A stretch of 64,000 nt of DNA, taken from Euphorbia lathyris (lineage: Eukaryota; Streptophyta; Magnoliopsida; Malpighiales; Euphorbiaceae). A program made the position numbers and the translations under genes. The stretch is taken from the NCBI RefSeq assembly GCF_963576675.1, contig NC_088919.1:50304501-50368500 (forward strand). The letters run 5' to 3'. Each line of letters starts with the position of its first letter. The first letter of the stretch is position 1. The notes under the pieces were generated by a model, which did not search any database, was not told the DNA's origin, and was given only the letters and a program-made list of their open reading frames with translations. Of this stretch, positions 1 through 10,998 are shown piece by piece.

Positions 1-1381
1 ATCAAAATGAATCAAATCGAATAACGTTTTATCAAAACGAATCGAATCGAACAACGTTTTATCAAAATGAATCAAATCGAATAATGTTTCATCAAACGCA
101 ATCAAATCGAACAACGTTTCATCAAACCGACGCTTTATCAAACCAAATTCGTAATCAAATAAACGTAAAATTATATTTCAAATCATCAAGCCTTTTCAAA
201 ACGTAATACTAAATTTGCGTGTGTGTCCATCCTCGAATTCCACCCGTGTAGCTTATCATAACATCAATCATATCAATAATCGAGATATCTCATTCATATA
301 TCGCCTTGCCTAACGTTAGGACTACCAGCTGTGCACTCTGGCCATACTGCCCTTAGGTATGGTCTTACAATTCTTACAACTCCTACCCCGGGCAATCCTA
401 GATGGACAAAACCATTTTATCTTTCAAAATATCACAATATAAAAATCATATTTGATTTCAATTCAAATCTCATAAATAATAATAATAACCGTAGTAGCTT
501 CCTCAATCCAAAAATAATTCGCATCAAATAGTCGAATTCATTTTCTCGACTCAATTTTCAAATAAATACCACAAGCATAAAATTATACTTCAAATTAATC
601 ATTTTATAATTAAAATCAAAAGTAAATACTTTAAAGAATCTATTTCCATAAAAAAAAATCATAAGTTTGACAATTTCATCAAATTAAACTCACTCAAATA
701 TTATAGAAATAGACTTAAATAAAATTTATACCAAATATTTTATCGGACTATTTTCATACATTTTTATTGGACTATTTTCATACATTTTTATCGGACTATT
801 TTTATTTGCCATTATCAGCGGAATAGTTCATGTAATACTGATCAGTTGGACTCGTGACACTGTACTATTTTTATGTTCCAAACTCTTATACTAATTTTAT
901 ATTCGATACCGTCTCTACTTGGTAAATATCAGCATTGGTCCTTTTATTAGATTATACTAATACTGATCAGTTGGACTCGAAATATTCTTATTAGATTATT
1001 TTCGGTCACTGAGATATTAATTTTGAACCGACGTAGTTAATTTGGACCAATTATACCTTTAAACTCGTAAGACGGCTAAAGGTCTTAATACGGAATTTTA
1101 CTTCGATAAATCTAAAGGACAACTAGTCTAAAATTTATATTTTTATATTTTATTAGTAACCTATAAGCTTGATAAATTACTAATCACAACCCTATTAAAA
1201 TTTAACGCAACTACCGAAACCAAACTTACACAAAATCATACCGATAACATTTTAAAAATAAATTGAATCTAAAATACAGTTACCGAAATATTGTCGCCGA
1301 AATACTGTTTTTGGTCGCCGAAATGCCGTTTCTAGTCACCGAGAGGTCGTTGGCATCTAAATATCACCGACATCAAAAGAA
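1..1381 (-). repeat. LTR-A of Gypsy array family, first part (split by Helitron)
   Basis: This stretch aligns base for base with the interior of the complete LTRs at 15512-18117 and 18326-20935, and it begins before the window. The match breaks at 1381/1382, where a Helitron begins, and resumes at 14414. LTR-A is more diverged than LTR-B and LTR-C: around 930-990 it carries a short rearranged segment relative to 16820-16880. The LTR reads on the minus strand, as shown by the PBS next to its sister copies. The conserved 60-76 codon open frames inside each copy (for example near 331-531) are by-products of high copy identity and not genes. Confidence 0.85.
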
Positions 1382-1721
1382 TCTATACTTCTATACTATA
1401 TATAATTACGGAAGCTGAGAGAAATGAGAATAAGTGTTTTAGAGGTCTTTTTGATGAGTTGTCAATGTAGTAAACAATCAGATTAAAAATATTTAATTAA
1501 TTAAAAATAAATATTTAATTAATTAAAAATAACAAATTTATATTTATAATATATTAAATAATTACTAGCCTATTAATTAAAATAATAAAAGAAAGAAAGA
1601 GTTACGGGAAGATGAAAAAACACAAAGCAAAGGAAATCCAAAAGTCACAAATAAACTTCTATATAAAGCATGATAGATAGTATTCCACCATTATATTCAT
1701 TGGTCACGATATATAGTATTA

Positions 1722-1912
1722 TATTTCTGAAGGTAAATATTCGATTTTTTTCATATGTTGTAGTTATTTTGTTCTCAATTATGTTGTTGTTTTATTTTTA
1801 TTAAACAATAGTTGTTATAGTTTCATCTTTCAGATTCATTTCTGTTGTTACCCAGGTTCTATACCTCTCGCTATCTTATCCATGTTTTCTTTTTTATTTG
1901 TCTTTTTTTTCC
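1722..1912 (+). repeat. Helitron-internal direct duplication, copy 1
   Basis: About 190 bp running from 'aaggtaaatattcgat' through 'acctctcgctatcttatcc' to a T-rich tract. It is repeated at 2013-2056 and continues at 12355-12515, on the other side of the Sirevirus. Copies differ by scattered substitutions and a small indel near 'cagattcatttc'. Confidence 0.7.
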
Positions 1913-2012
1913 AAACTGATAGCTTCAATTGAAGAAATCCGACAAAAATAGAAGATGCATGAACAACTAAAACCGAAAAACACAAAAGTGTCAAAAATTA
2001 CAAGAAATTCTT

Positions 2013-2056
2013 ATGTTTCTCAAGGTAATTATTCGATTTTTTTCATATGTTGTAGT
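2013..2056 (+). repeat. Helitron-internal direct duplication, copy 2 (left part)
   Basis: Matches the beginning of the 1722-1912 copy and is interrupted after 'ttgtagt' by the Sirevirus. The remainder of this copy is at 12355-12515, so the retrotransposon landed inside the second duplicate. Confidence 0.65.
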
Positions 2057-3412
2057 TGTTGAAACACCTTTCCACAGTATTTTGATTTGACAAAATTAAT
2101 TAAGTGAAATTAAATATTCTATAACACATTAAGTTTAAATGCTTTGATTTATTGTTACTAATGTGTTTGTTCAATGTTGAGTTTATAATTGTTATAAGAC
2201 ATAAAGATCATAAGGCTCAAGCCCTATAAGGAAGTCAAGGCCCAAGTCAAACAAGCCCAAGATTGCTCGGCCCGCGTATCTCCAAAACGCTACCGTTGAA
2301 GTAATGAAACGCATGCTGAGCAAAGAAGGATCGAGAAGATCCACGTAGACAACTTCGGTATGAAGCTGCTGAGCTGTCTCGACAAAACGTACAAGACAGC
2401 CGCTGACCACAAGACAGCTTCCAGACAAAGTATTTCCTCTTCGAGTAAAGATCAGAAGACACAGCAAGCTGTCTGGTTGACGTTACCCAAAATGGAGGAA
2501 CATACTGTCACACTGACCGAAGAACAGAAGATGCTGGAATCTGATTGGCTAAGAGAACTGCTGACAGACTGAGTGAAAACGACCTGTAGCCATTTCCCTC
2601 CAACGGTTATTTCGAAATTCGAAATAACCAGAAGCTCCCACAGCTCTCTATAAATAGAGCATTCAGAATCCACATTCCATAGAGAACTTTGAGCAAAAGC
2701 CGTTACGCTGATCAAACGTGTACAAAAGTTCTCCATCAAAAGCAAAGCAAATTCTTACACTACAAGCTTATTCATTTGTGTAAAAGTCTAGAGTGATTGA
2801 TCCTCAATCATCTAAGGTGTTCTAGCAATTGTTGTTTAGGACAAATCTTAATCATTTCTAGGAATAGAAAGGAGAGGCTGAGTACTCGGTTTTAAGTACT
2901 CAGCGGAGAGATTAGGATTGAGTAGAAGTATAGAGGAAGGTACTCTTGTCATACTCAATTGCTGATATTGTAAAAGGTTTGAGGCTCTACCTTTAAAGAG
3001 CTCAGTAGAGGATTTGAAATCTCGGAAGTGTTCCGGGGACAGGACGTAGGCTTAGAAGAAGTCGAACCTGGATAAATCTGCTGAGTGAAGTATTTCTAAA
3101 CCTTAACTCCTTATTTATATTGCTTGCTTAAAACAAACTAAAACTGACCAAGTAAAAGAGGTCAAGCTGAGTTGTGCGCTGCCAACGAATTAAGTCAGGA
3201 ATAGACTCTAAGTGCTATTTCCTGATCTAAGCAACGAAACTGACCTAGTCACTAGTTGACTAAGCCAGTGTCTTGCCGATTGATCAGCGCCGCTGTCATA
3301 TAATCTTTTCTAAAAGAAAAGAAATCTGCCCTAATCGTTTTAAAAGGTAAAATAGTTCCTAACCCCCCCCCCCCCCTTGGAACTATACTTGCATTCTTAC
3401 AAGGGACCAACA
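2057..3412 (+). repeat. Sirevirus 5' LTR
   Basis: 1356 bp, TGTTGAAACACC...GGACCAACA. It holds a TATA box, a palindrome just upstream of it and a poly-C tract of 14 near the 3' end (11 in the 3' LTR). The PBS begins three bases after its end. Confidence 0.93.
2605..2656 (+). promoter_or_regulatory. Sirevirus LTR core promoter: palindrome plus TATA box
   Basis: A perfect inverted repeat, GGTTATTTCGAA - a - TTCGAAATAACC (2605-2629), lies 19 bp upstream of TATAAATA (2649-2656). The same arrangement is in the 3' LTR at 11546-11570 and 11590-11597, with one arm substitution. Transcription would start roughly 30 bp after the TATA box; the start itself is inferred. Confidence 0.65.
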
Positions 3413-3414
3413 AG

Positions 3415-3426
3415 TGGTATCAGAGC
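3415..3426 (+). other. Sirevirus primer-binding site (tRNA-iMet)
   Basis: TGGTATCAGAGC, complementary to the 3' end of plant initiator methionine tRNA, three bases after the 5' LTR. It primes minus-strand DNA synthesis. Confidence 0.9.
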
Positions 3427-3474
3427 TTAAAAGCTCATTACTAAAGGTCTAACAACCTTGAGTTGATCCATACC

Positions 3475-5229
3475 ATGGGCGAAAACAGCACTCGGTTTCT
3501 CCCTGGAAACCAGACAACTCAGATATTACCTGAGGGGCTGTCCATTACCAGGCCTCCCCTATTCTTCGGGTCAAACTATACCTTTTGGAAGAATAGGATG
3601 AAGAACTTCATTCAAGCTACAAACATGAGTGCCTGGCTATCTATAGTCCAAGGCCCGTTTGTACCTGTGAAAGTTGTTGCTGGCCAGTCAGTTGTTAAAG
3701 CTGAGGTTGAATGGACAGAGGATGATCTTAAGAAGCTTCAAAACCATGCTTCGGCTATCAATATGCTTCACTGTGGGCTCGATGCTGCAGAATATAACAA
3801 AAGCTCAGGTTGTGAGTCGGCACAAGAGATCTGGAAAAAGCTGGAAGTCACCTACGAGGGAACAAACAAAGTAAAAGAATCCAAGGTGAATCAGCAGATG
3901 AGACTGTACAAGCTGTTCGAGATGAACAATGATGAGGGCATTTCAGACATGAACGCAAGGTTCACCAACATCATTAATGAGCTCAAGAGACTTGGGAAAA
4001 TCTTCACTGAGGAAGAACAAGTCAAAAAGATACCCAGGAGTCTTCCAAAAGACTGGCAAGCAAAGAAGACAGCAGTTGAGGAAGCTCAGGATTTAACCAC
4101 CTACAAATATGACGAACTCATCGGTTCATTGCTGACCCATGAGATATCCATGAAAAACTTTGAGGTGAAAGAAAAATCTGATGACAAGAAGCAGAAGTCA
4201 CTTGTCATGAAGGCTGACTCCACTGACGGGAGTTCAACTGATGATGAGGAGATGGCTATGTTCACAAGAAAGATGAAGAGGCTGTTCAGGAAGAACGACA
4301 AATATTCTAAAAAGCCTTACAAAAAGTTTGATAAGTATAAGGCTGACTCAAGCGACAACAAATACAGAAAGGACAGCTCAAAGCCCATTACATGCTTTGA
4401 GTGCCACCAAGATGGCCATATTAAATCAAACTGCCCCACGCTGAGGAAAGACAAGAAAAGTGGGAAGAAGGCAATGGTGGCTACTTGGAGTGACAGTGAT
4501 GAATCTTCATCATCAGAAACTGAGGCCACCGAGTCAGCGAAGATATACTTTATGGCTGACGAACTTTCTAAGCCATGCATTTCTGAGCATGCTGACCAAT
4601 CTGATGAGTCAGATAATGAAGAGCAATCTAATGAGGTAATCTCACTCTCTCAACTCAGAAATGAAATGGGTAACGCCCTGAGTGATCTCTATACACTTGT
4701 TAAAAAGTGTAACAGGAAGATTAAAGCACTCAGCCGGCGCTGTGATGAAGTAGAAGAGGTCAAACTGAGTGACCTCAGATACCTTCTTCAAGACAACTCA
4801 GTTTTGCATGAAAATATGAAAATCATTCATGAGTCTGTCTCTGAAGTCCAGTCAATTTCAAAGAAACTGAGGAAGGATGTCACAACCATTCAGAACCAAT
4901 TAAAGGTTCCAAACAAAAACAATTTTCCGCTGAGAACTCAGTATCAAGGTACACAGTACCAAGGTACTCAGCAGAGACGAAATCCCCAGCGAAAAGTCCA
5001 ATGTGACTTTTATGGGAAGTTAGGACACACTACTAAAGTGTGCTGGCACGCTCAGCACTGGGGTGCTGACAAGTCAGTAAAAAATCCTAAACAGAAGGTC
5101 AGTTGTGACTTCTGTGGAAAGAATGGCCATACTATCAATGTATGTCGCCATAAAATAAAATATGATGCTATACCTGTTGCACCTAACGAGTCAGGACCCA
5201 AAAAGAATTGGGTACCTAAAAGTAACTAG
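3475..5229 (+). CDS. gag: Sirevirus Gag (capsid/nucleocapsid polyprotein)
   Basis: 584 residues from the ATG at 3475. The frame is open slightly upstream, from 3463, but only through non-ATG codons. Gag packages element RNA into virus-like particles. The N-terminus has the copia-gag pattern [17 protein letters not shown] followed by the UBN2-like capsid region to about residue 230. A classical CX2CX4HX4C zinc knuckle ([14 protein letters not shown]) is near residue 307. Two further knuckle-like motifs lie near the C-terminus: one near residue 510 has Tyr in place of the second Cys, the other near residue 544 ([14 protein letters not shown]) is complete. Between them is an acidic, Ser-rich and coiled-coil-like segment. 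The stop is TAG at 5227, six bases before the pol ATG, which is in a different frame. Confidence 0.9.
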   Translation: MGENSTRFLPGNQTTQILPEGLSITRPPLFFGSNYTFWKNRMKNFIQATNMSAWLSIVQGPFVPVKVVAGQSVVKAEVEWTEDDLKKLQNHASAINMLHCGLDAAEYNKSSGCESAQEIWKKLEVTYEGTNKVKESKVNQQMRLYKLFEMNNDEGISDMNARFTNIINELKRLGKIFTEEEQVKKIPRSLPKDWQAKKTAVEEAQDLTTYKYDELIGSLLTHEISMKNFEVKEKSDDKKQKSLVMKADSTDGSSTDDEEMAMFTRKMKRLFRKNDKYSKKPYKKFDKYKADSSDNKYRKDSSKPITCFECHQDGHIKSNCPTLRKDKKSGKKAMVATWSDSDESSSSETEATESAKIYFMADELSKPCISEHADQSDESDNEEQSNEVISLSQLRNEMGNALSDLYTLVKKCNRKIKALSRRCDEVEEVKLSDLRYLLQDNSVLHENMKIIHESVSEVQSISKKLRKDVTTIQNQLKVPNKNNFPLRTQYQGTQYQGTQQRRNPQRKVQCDFYGKLGHTTKVCWHAQHWGADKSVKNPKQKVSCDFCGKNGHTINVCRHKIKYDAIPVAPNESGPKKNWVPKSN

Positions 5230-5234
5230 TTACA

Positions 5235-8200
5235 ATGCAGGTAAGCCTGAGATGTGCTGAGAAGTCAAAGATGTGGTATATTGACAGCGCATGCTCAAGG
5301 CATATGACGGGTGATGAAACTCAGTTCATCACGTTTGAACGTAAACGAGGAGGGAGTGTAAGTTTTGGAGACAACAAGAAGGGTAAGATAGTAGGCTCAG
5401 GAATCATCGGAGGTAACCCTACTATTGAATCTGTCTCCCTAGTCAGCGGACTCAAATATAACTTACTCAGCGTAGCTCAGCTATGTGACAATGGGAGAAA
5501 AGTTATATTTGATACTACTGGATGTAAAATATACGAGGGTAAAACTAATGAGTTAATTTTAACTGCCCCTCGGATAGATAATGTCTTTATGCTAGACTTA
5601 GAGAAAAAGTTTTCAAAAACTGTGTGCTTAGTAACAAAGGAAGAAAATTCCTGGCTATGGCACAGGAGACTTGGTCATGTAAGCATGGACCTCCTGGCCA
5701 AATTAGCAAGAAAGCAATTGGTTGAGGGACTGGCTGAACTTAAATTTCAAAAAGATCAATTATGCCATGCTTGCCAAGCTGGAAAACAAACCAAGCAATC
5801 TTTTCACAGTAAAAACATTGTCTCAACTAAGCGTCCGTTAGAAATGCTACACTTGGATCTCTTTGGTCCAGTCCAGCCGCTGAGTCTGGGTGGAAGAAGG
5901 TTTTCCTTGGTTATTGTAGATGATTTCTCTCGGTACACATGGTTTATCCTGCTGACCAGTAAGGATGAGACCTTTGAGACATTTTCAAACTTGGTTAGAA
6001 AAATTGAAAATGAGAAAGACCTAAAATTAGCTCATATCCGTAGTGATAACGGTGGAGAATTCAAAAACCAAAAGTTTGTTGAATTCTGTGAAGCCAGCGG
6101 CATTGAACACAATTTCTCTGCTCCTAGAATGCCTCAGCAAAATGGGGTTGTTGAAAGGAAGAACAGAACTCTGGTTGAGATTGCCAGGACAATGCTGGAT
6201 GAGCATAGGCTTCCAAAGTATTTTTGGGGAGAAGCTGTTAACACAGCATGCTATATTCTGAATAGGGCTCTAGTTAGACCTATACTTAAGAAAACCCCTT
6301 ATGAACTTTGGAAAGGACGAAAGCCCAACATTGGATACTTTCGTGCCTTTGGCTGTAGATGCTTTATTTTAAATACCAAAGATAGCTTAGCCAAATTTGA
6401 TTCAAAAGCTGATGAGGCTATCTTTCTAGGCTACTCAACAAACAGCAAAGCATACAGAGTTTTTAATAAGAGAACTCAAGTATTAGAAGAATCTATACAT
6501 GTGCAATTCGATGAAACTGACCCTGCAGGAAGATACCAGCCGTTGATAGAAGATGAACCAAACTCAGCACCTGCTGATCAAGAACCAGCTACTGAGTCCT
6601 TCACAAAACGGCTGACCAAGAGTAAGAGTGAACCTAAGATTACTTTCACTGACCAATCTACTTCTGCAGAGAATGTTGAAACACAGATAGAACAAGACAT
6701 AAATCTACCCAAGGAGATAAGAGTCCCAAGAGGGCATTCAGAAAATGCAATTCTTGACTCAGCTGGAAATACGCTGATGACAAGAAATCAACTAAGGAAG
6801 TATCTCGGCAATGTAGCTTTTGTCTCAGTACAGGAGCCGAAGAACTTTGCTGAAGCTGAGGATGACGAATTCTGGATGAATGCCATGCAAGAGGAACTCA
6901 ATCAGTTCAGGAGGAATAATGTGTGGGAACTAGTGCCACATCCTAGGAGCCAAAAGACCATTGGAACGAGATGGGTCTTCAGGAACAAGCTGGATGAACA
7001 AGGAAACATAGTCAGAAACAAGGCAAGACTTGTAGCTCAGGGCTACAGTCAGCAAGAAGGTATTGACTATGGTGAGACCTTTGCCCCAGTGGCAAGGCTA
7101 GAAGCAATTAGGATTTTATGTGCATATGCATCGTATATGAATTTTAAACTGTTTCAAATGGATGTTAAAAGTGCATTTCTTAATGGAGTAATAAACGAGG
7201 AGGTCTATGTCAATCAGCCTCTAGGGTTTGAGGATTCTAAGTTCCCAAACCACGTTTACAAACTCAAAAAGGCTCTGTATGGCCTCAAGCAAGCACCACG
7301 TGCTTGGTATAAGAGGCTGACCAACTTCTTACTGACTAGAGATTATGTCAGGGGTCAAGCTGATACAACCTTATTCATTAAGAGAAAGGGTAAAGATACC
7401 CTGCTGGCACAAATATATGTAGATGACATTATATTTGGTGCTACTAATGAATCTATGTGCAAGGAATTTAGCAAACAAATGCAGACTGAATTCGAAATGT
7501 CAATGATGGGAGAACTCAACTTCTTCCTCGGACTTCAAATTAAACAAGGAAAGAATGGCATATTCATCAGTCAGGCTAAATATGCCAAGGAGATATTGAA
7601 GAAATATGAACTAGAACATTGTAAGCCAATATCCACTCCTATGGGCACTGACACTGTCCTCTGTGCTGACGAAAATGGTAAGTCAGTAGACAGCAAGTTA
7701 TACCGAGGTATGATTGGCTCTTTACTTTACTTAACAGCAAGTAGGCCAGACATTCAGTTCTCAGTATGTTATTGCGCTAGATATCAAGCTAACCCTAAGG
7801 AATCCCATTACATAGCTGTAAAAAGGATCCTTAGATATTTGCAAAGCTCAGTAAATGCAGGTTTGTGGTATCCAAATACTCATGACTTTACACTCATTGG
7901 ATACACTGACGCTGACTATGGACGAGACAAGCTGGAAAGAAAAAGCACCTCTGGAGGATGCCATTTCCTAGAAAGCTGTCTTGTATCTTGGTTCAGCAAG
8001 AAGCAGGCGTCAGTAGCCCTGTCCACAACTGAAGCTGAGTACATCGCTGCTGGAAACTGTGTTGCTCAAGTCCTATGGATTAAGCAACAGCTTGAAGATT
8101 ATGGTGTTCAAACAAAGACAATTGAAGTCAAATGCGACAACAAGAATGCAATTGACCTCTCAAAGAACCCAATCCAGCATAGCAGGATGAAGCATGTCAG

Positions 8201-8363
8201 CATAAGGCATCACTTCATCAAAGATCATGTACTTAAGAAAGAAGTTAAGCTGACTTATGTGCCAATAGATGAGCAGCTTGCTGATATCTTTACAAAGCCT
8301 CTAGCACGAGAGCAATTTAGCATACTGAGAGAAGCCATTGGTATGTTTAATCCACTGTCTTAA
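5235..8363 (+). CDS. pol: Sirevirus Pol (PR-INT-RT-RNase H)
   Basis: 1042 residues, uninterrupted. Domains in copia order: aspartic protease with the active-site motif [11 protein letters not shown] at residues 17-27, so close to the ATG that protease may begin here; GAG-pre-integrase HHCC zinc finger near 138-190 ([11 protein letters not shown] ... CHAC); integrase core with Asp in LDLFGP, SDNGGEF near 269 and VVERKNRT near 305; reverse transcriptase near 540-790 with YVDD at about 727; RNase H near 890-1010 with STSGG and TTEAEY. All catalytic residues I checked are present. The pol frame opens only at 5226 because of a TAA at 5223, so any fusion to Gag would need bypass or frameshifting at the gag stop; independent initiation at the ATG is the alternative. 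Confidence 0.93.
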   Translation: MQVSLRCAEKSKMWYIDSACSRHMTGDETQFITFERKRGGSVSFGDNKKGKIVGSGIIGGNPTIESVSLVSGLKYNLLSVAQLCDNGRKVIFDTTGCKIYEGKTNELILTAPRIDNVFMLDLEKKFSKTVCLVTKEENSWLWHRRLGHVSMDLLAKLARKQLVEGLAELKFQKDQLCHACQAGKQTKQSFHSKNIVSTKRPLEMLHLDLFGPVQPLSLGGRRFSLVIVDDFSRYTWFILLTSKDETFETFSNLVRKIENEKDLKLAHIRSDNGGEFKNQKFVEFCEASGIEHNFSAPRMPQQNGVVERKNRTLVEIARTMLDEHRLPKYFWGEAVNTACYILNRALVRPILKKTPYELWKGRKPNIGYFRAFGCRCFILNTKDSLAKFDSKADEAIFLGYSTNSKAYRVFNKRTQVLEESIHVQFDETDPAGRYQPLIEDEPNSAPADQEPATESFTKRLTKSKSEPKITFTDQSTSAENVETQIEQDINLPKEIRVPRGHSENAILDSAGNTLMTRNQLRKYLGNVAFVSVQEPKNFAEAEDDEFWMNAMQEELNQFRRNNVWELVPHPRSQKTIGTRWVFRNKLDEQGNIVRNKARLVAQGYSQQEGIDYGETFAPVARLEAIRILCAYASYMNFKLFQMDVKSAFLNGVINEEVYVNQPLGFEDSKFPNHVYKLKKALYGLKQAPRAWYKRLTNFLLTRDYVRGQADTTLFIKRKGKDTLLAQIYVDDIIFGATNESMCKEFSKQMQTEFEMSMMGELNFFLGLQIKQGKNGIFISQAKYAKEILKKYELEHCKPISTPMGTDTVLCADENGKSVDSKLYRGMIGSLLYLTASRPDIQFSVCYCARYQANPKESHYIAVKRILRYLQSSVNAGLWYPNTHDFTLIGYTDADYGRDKLERKSTSGGCHFLESCLVSWFSKKQASVALSTTEAEYIAAGNCVAQVLWIKQQLEDYGVQTKTIEVKCDNKNAIDLSKNPIQHSRMKHVSIRHHFIKDHVLKKEVKLTYVPIDEQLADIFTKPLAREQFSILREAIGMFNPLS

Positions 8364-8834
8364 ATTCCTAAGTAAAAATGTGATATGATGCATGCTGAAT
8401 GAATGTTAACATGCTGAGTATTTTAAAGAGTATCTGTCAAAATCACATGCTCAGAAATAAATGCACACTGAGTGAGTTATCTCATGCCGAGTAACTAAAC
8501 CTCTACAACTATCCGTTGAACAAAACTGACTACTCAGAATACTAAACGTTTATATCATCAAACACCGAGTAAAAGTAATTATTAGCATTTAATGCTACCA
8601 CACGCGTAATGACACCTGTACTGCGCATGCGCCGAAAACGTCGTAAAGTGTCATAAATGTCAGATTTTCTGCCGATTGGACAACCCAAGGGCAAAACCGA
8701 CTTAAATTCAAACGCAAACCTAAGTTAAAAATCTATAAATAGTAGGTATTTTCCCACTACCACTCTCCATGCATACTGAACTTTAGAAAGCTTCAGATTT
8801 TCCTTAAGCACTTAAGAGCCTCAGAACTTCAAAA
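8364..8834 (+). other. Sirevirus spacer between pol and ORF3
   Basis: 471 bp with no open frame. It is rich in short CTGAG/ACTCAG-type words also common in this element's LTRs. A TATA-like 'ctataaatagtagg' at about 8731-8744 lies about 100 bp before the ORF3 ATG and could drive a subgenomic transcript; that is speculative. Confidence 0.4.
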
Positions 8835-10489
8835 ATGTCCTTCAACAGAAGTACCTTCTCTCCAAACCTAAAATCCACTGATCAGGCTGGTCCTTCAACT
8901 AGCATGGTAAGAAGGATGATCAAAGTACACTTTTGGGCCAAGAGTCAAGAAGTACTAAGGAGCCGATACTTTTCTTCTGGCTTCGTCTCTTCTGAGAAAC
9001 CATTCTGTGAATGGATAGAAAAGAACAAATGGAAAGGTCTCTTCTCTCTTTCCGGACAAACCTATCCCACGATAGTGAGAGAATTCTACTCCAACCTGCA
9101 CGTTGATGCAGATGACTCCGACTACTTAGAGACCACAGTTAAAGGTCAAAAGATAGTGATCACTCCTGATTATCTAGCAACACTACTGGAAATACCAAAC
9201 ACAGGAATACAGTTCAGGACAACAAAGGAGCCCATACCAAAAGCCATCGCAGAAAAGATGAAGGGGTTCTGTAAACCCAGAGACTACAAAGGAGAAGTAC
9301 CCAGCACCTGCATGGGCAAAAATCAGAAGATGGTCCATTTCATGCTGACCAACTTCATCTTTCCTAAACTCAGCTCACCTTCATCCGCCTCCAACTTTGA
9401 ACAATGTTTCATCTGGCATATGCTGACAGGCACTCCATTCAATCTTCCTGTCTTTTTGGTCGGAGCTTTTCAACGAAGTGGAAGGAAGCTTCGCTTGGTT
9501 ATCTCATCACAAAGATAATTCAGGACAAGAATATAGAGACTATAGGTGAAATAAGTTCCTCAGGAAATGTTATCACTCCAGGAGTGCTGAATGGCCTATC
9601 ATATAGTCAACCCTTGAAAGGATATGACGGAAATGGAAGCACTGAGACGGAGGATATTATGGCTGACACTGAGCAACCCATTGGAGAAATGGAAAATCTA
9701 ACAGATCTGGATGATGCTATAGCTCATGTTATGGCTGAAACTGCTCAAACTGAGTATACTTCTACTGTGCCATCTGAGATTGCTCAAGATGAGAAGAAGA
9801 AGAAAAAGGGAGCCTACTCGAAGGATATTCGTACTGTCCCCAGAAAGGTACGGCTAATGAAAAGGAACAAAAAGAAAGCTGATCAGGACATAGCTGAGTC
9901 AGCTCAGAAGAAAATGAGAACAGAAGAAGAAACTGTCCCTGAGCCCAATATTACTCTAAAGGGTTCTCCACAAAAACAAGCCTCTGTTCCTCAAAGTGAG
10001 AAACAAGCCAAAACCCCTGCTAGTCCAAAAGAAGCTCAACTCCCACCTCAAAGCAACTCAGCACCTGAAGTCAACACACCTCGTAGTCCTGCTGCTACTC
10101 AAGGCACTTAGTGCGAGCCCACTCCTGCCAAATTTGCACACTTAGGTGCTACTGAATCAGGACAGCGTGTCATTGCCTCAGCTAACAATCTGCTTCAAGA
10201 ACAAGCTCAGCCTCCACCAAACCATGACCAGTCCTCTCATCCACCTGTAACTCACCAAATTCTGCATGAAATCCATGACTTGATCAACCACTTCTCTTCG
10301 GTTCAGACGCAGCAACCAACACAAGCTCAGATGACCAAGATGACCGCACTCATGTTGACTATGGTCAATCACATGAATTCATTGGAGGGTCAAATTCATC
10401 TGCTGCAAGAACAAGCCAAGTCTCCTGCCCCTACCGTCAATTTTCCTACTGCTGATGCTGGCAAAACGGGGGAGAAAAGTGGCAACTAA
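8835..10489 (+). pseudogene. Sirevirus third ORF (post-pol), broken by a frameshift and a stop
   Basis: Sireviruses carry an extra ORF after RNase H. Here 8835-9518 encodes 227 residues from a good ATG (MSFNRSTFSPNLKS) with a pattern like the 'putative plant transposon protein' domain: KPFCEWIEKNKWKGLF, then REFYSNL, then PDYLATLLEIP. Near 9460-9490 the reading shifts frame: the continuation (ASLGYLITKII ...) is in the frame open from 9404 to 10111. That frame is then stopped by TAG at 10109-10111 but continues in phase to TAA at 10489 through a Gln/Pro-rich and coiled-coil-like tail. The downstream part is Lys/Glu-rich (DEKKKKKGAYSK). Two lesions make this copy a pseudogene while gag and pol stay intact. 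An envelope-like role has been proposed for some Sirevirus ORF3s; no signal peptide or membrane segment is evident here. Confidence 0.7.
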
Positions 10490-10998
10490 GGAGAAGGAAC
10501 TCTAAGTTAGAAATTAGAGAGTTAGAAGTTAGGAAGGAGAATTTTTTTTATGCCTTGTCCTTATCCTTTGTTTTGTTTTTTAAAAAAAAAAAATTCAATA
10601 TGCCTAACTTCTGTTACTTTTGGAATACTTGCATTACTATTAGTTATCCATCCTTCAAATGCTAAGTATTATCTGAATGCATGCTGCATTTTAAAAAAAA
10701 TTAATGTTTGGACTTGTCAAATATAAACCATTGAACAAATAAATTACTTAGCGCTCTGTCACTATACATTACTTCCGCTGAATACTGAGTAAAATAGAAT
10801 ATGTCCCATAAGCTGACCTATACCTGAAAACTGATCTTAGACTTATTCAATTAAACCTTAGAATGTTTAGAATAAAACTAAGTCAGTAGCTCAGCCCTTA
10901 CGGGGGAGTTCACTTAATTAAAAAGGTCAACTATCATAGGGGAGCTCAAAGCTGAGTTCCTTGCTGATTAGTTTTGCCAACATCAAAATGGGGGAGTT
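10490..10998 (+). other. Sirevirus 3' noncoding region with multiple PPT-like tracts
   Basis: The terminal polypurine tract AAAATGGGGGAGTT (10985-10998) abuts the 3' LTR and primes plus-strand synthesis. Two further purine runs precede it: CGGGGGAG at 10901 and AGGGGAG near 10937. Repeated PPT-like motifs upstream of the 3' LTR are a described Sirevirus feature. Upstream are T- and A-runs (10540-10600) and no open frame. Confidence 0.75.

Noticed and set aside
331..531. Conserved 66-76 residue open frames at 331-531, 16175-16405, 18989-19219 and 63598-63798
   Set aside because: They recur only because the LTR copies are nearly identical. They begin at non-consensus starts, have no domain, and the related solo LTR does not preserve the frame.
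2360..2572. Open frames on both strands inside the Sirevirus LTRs (2192-2745 and 11133-11686)
   Set aside because: They overlap on both strands around the LTR promoter region; duplicated LTR sequence and not genes.
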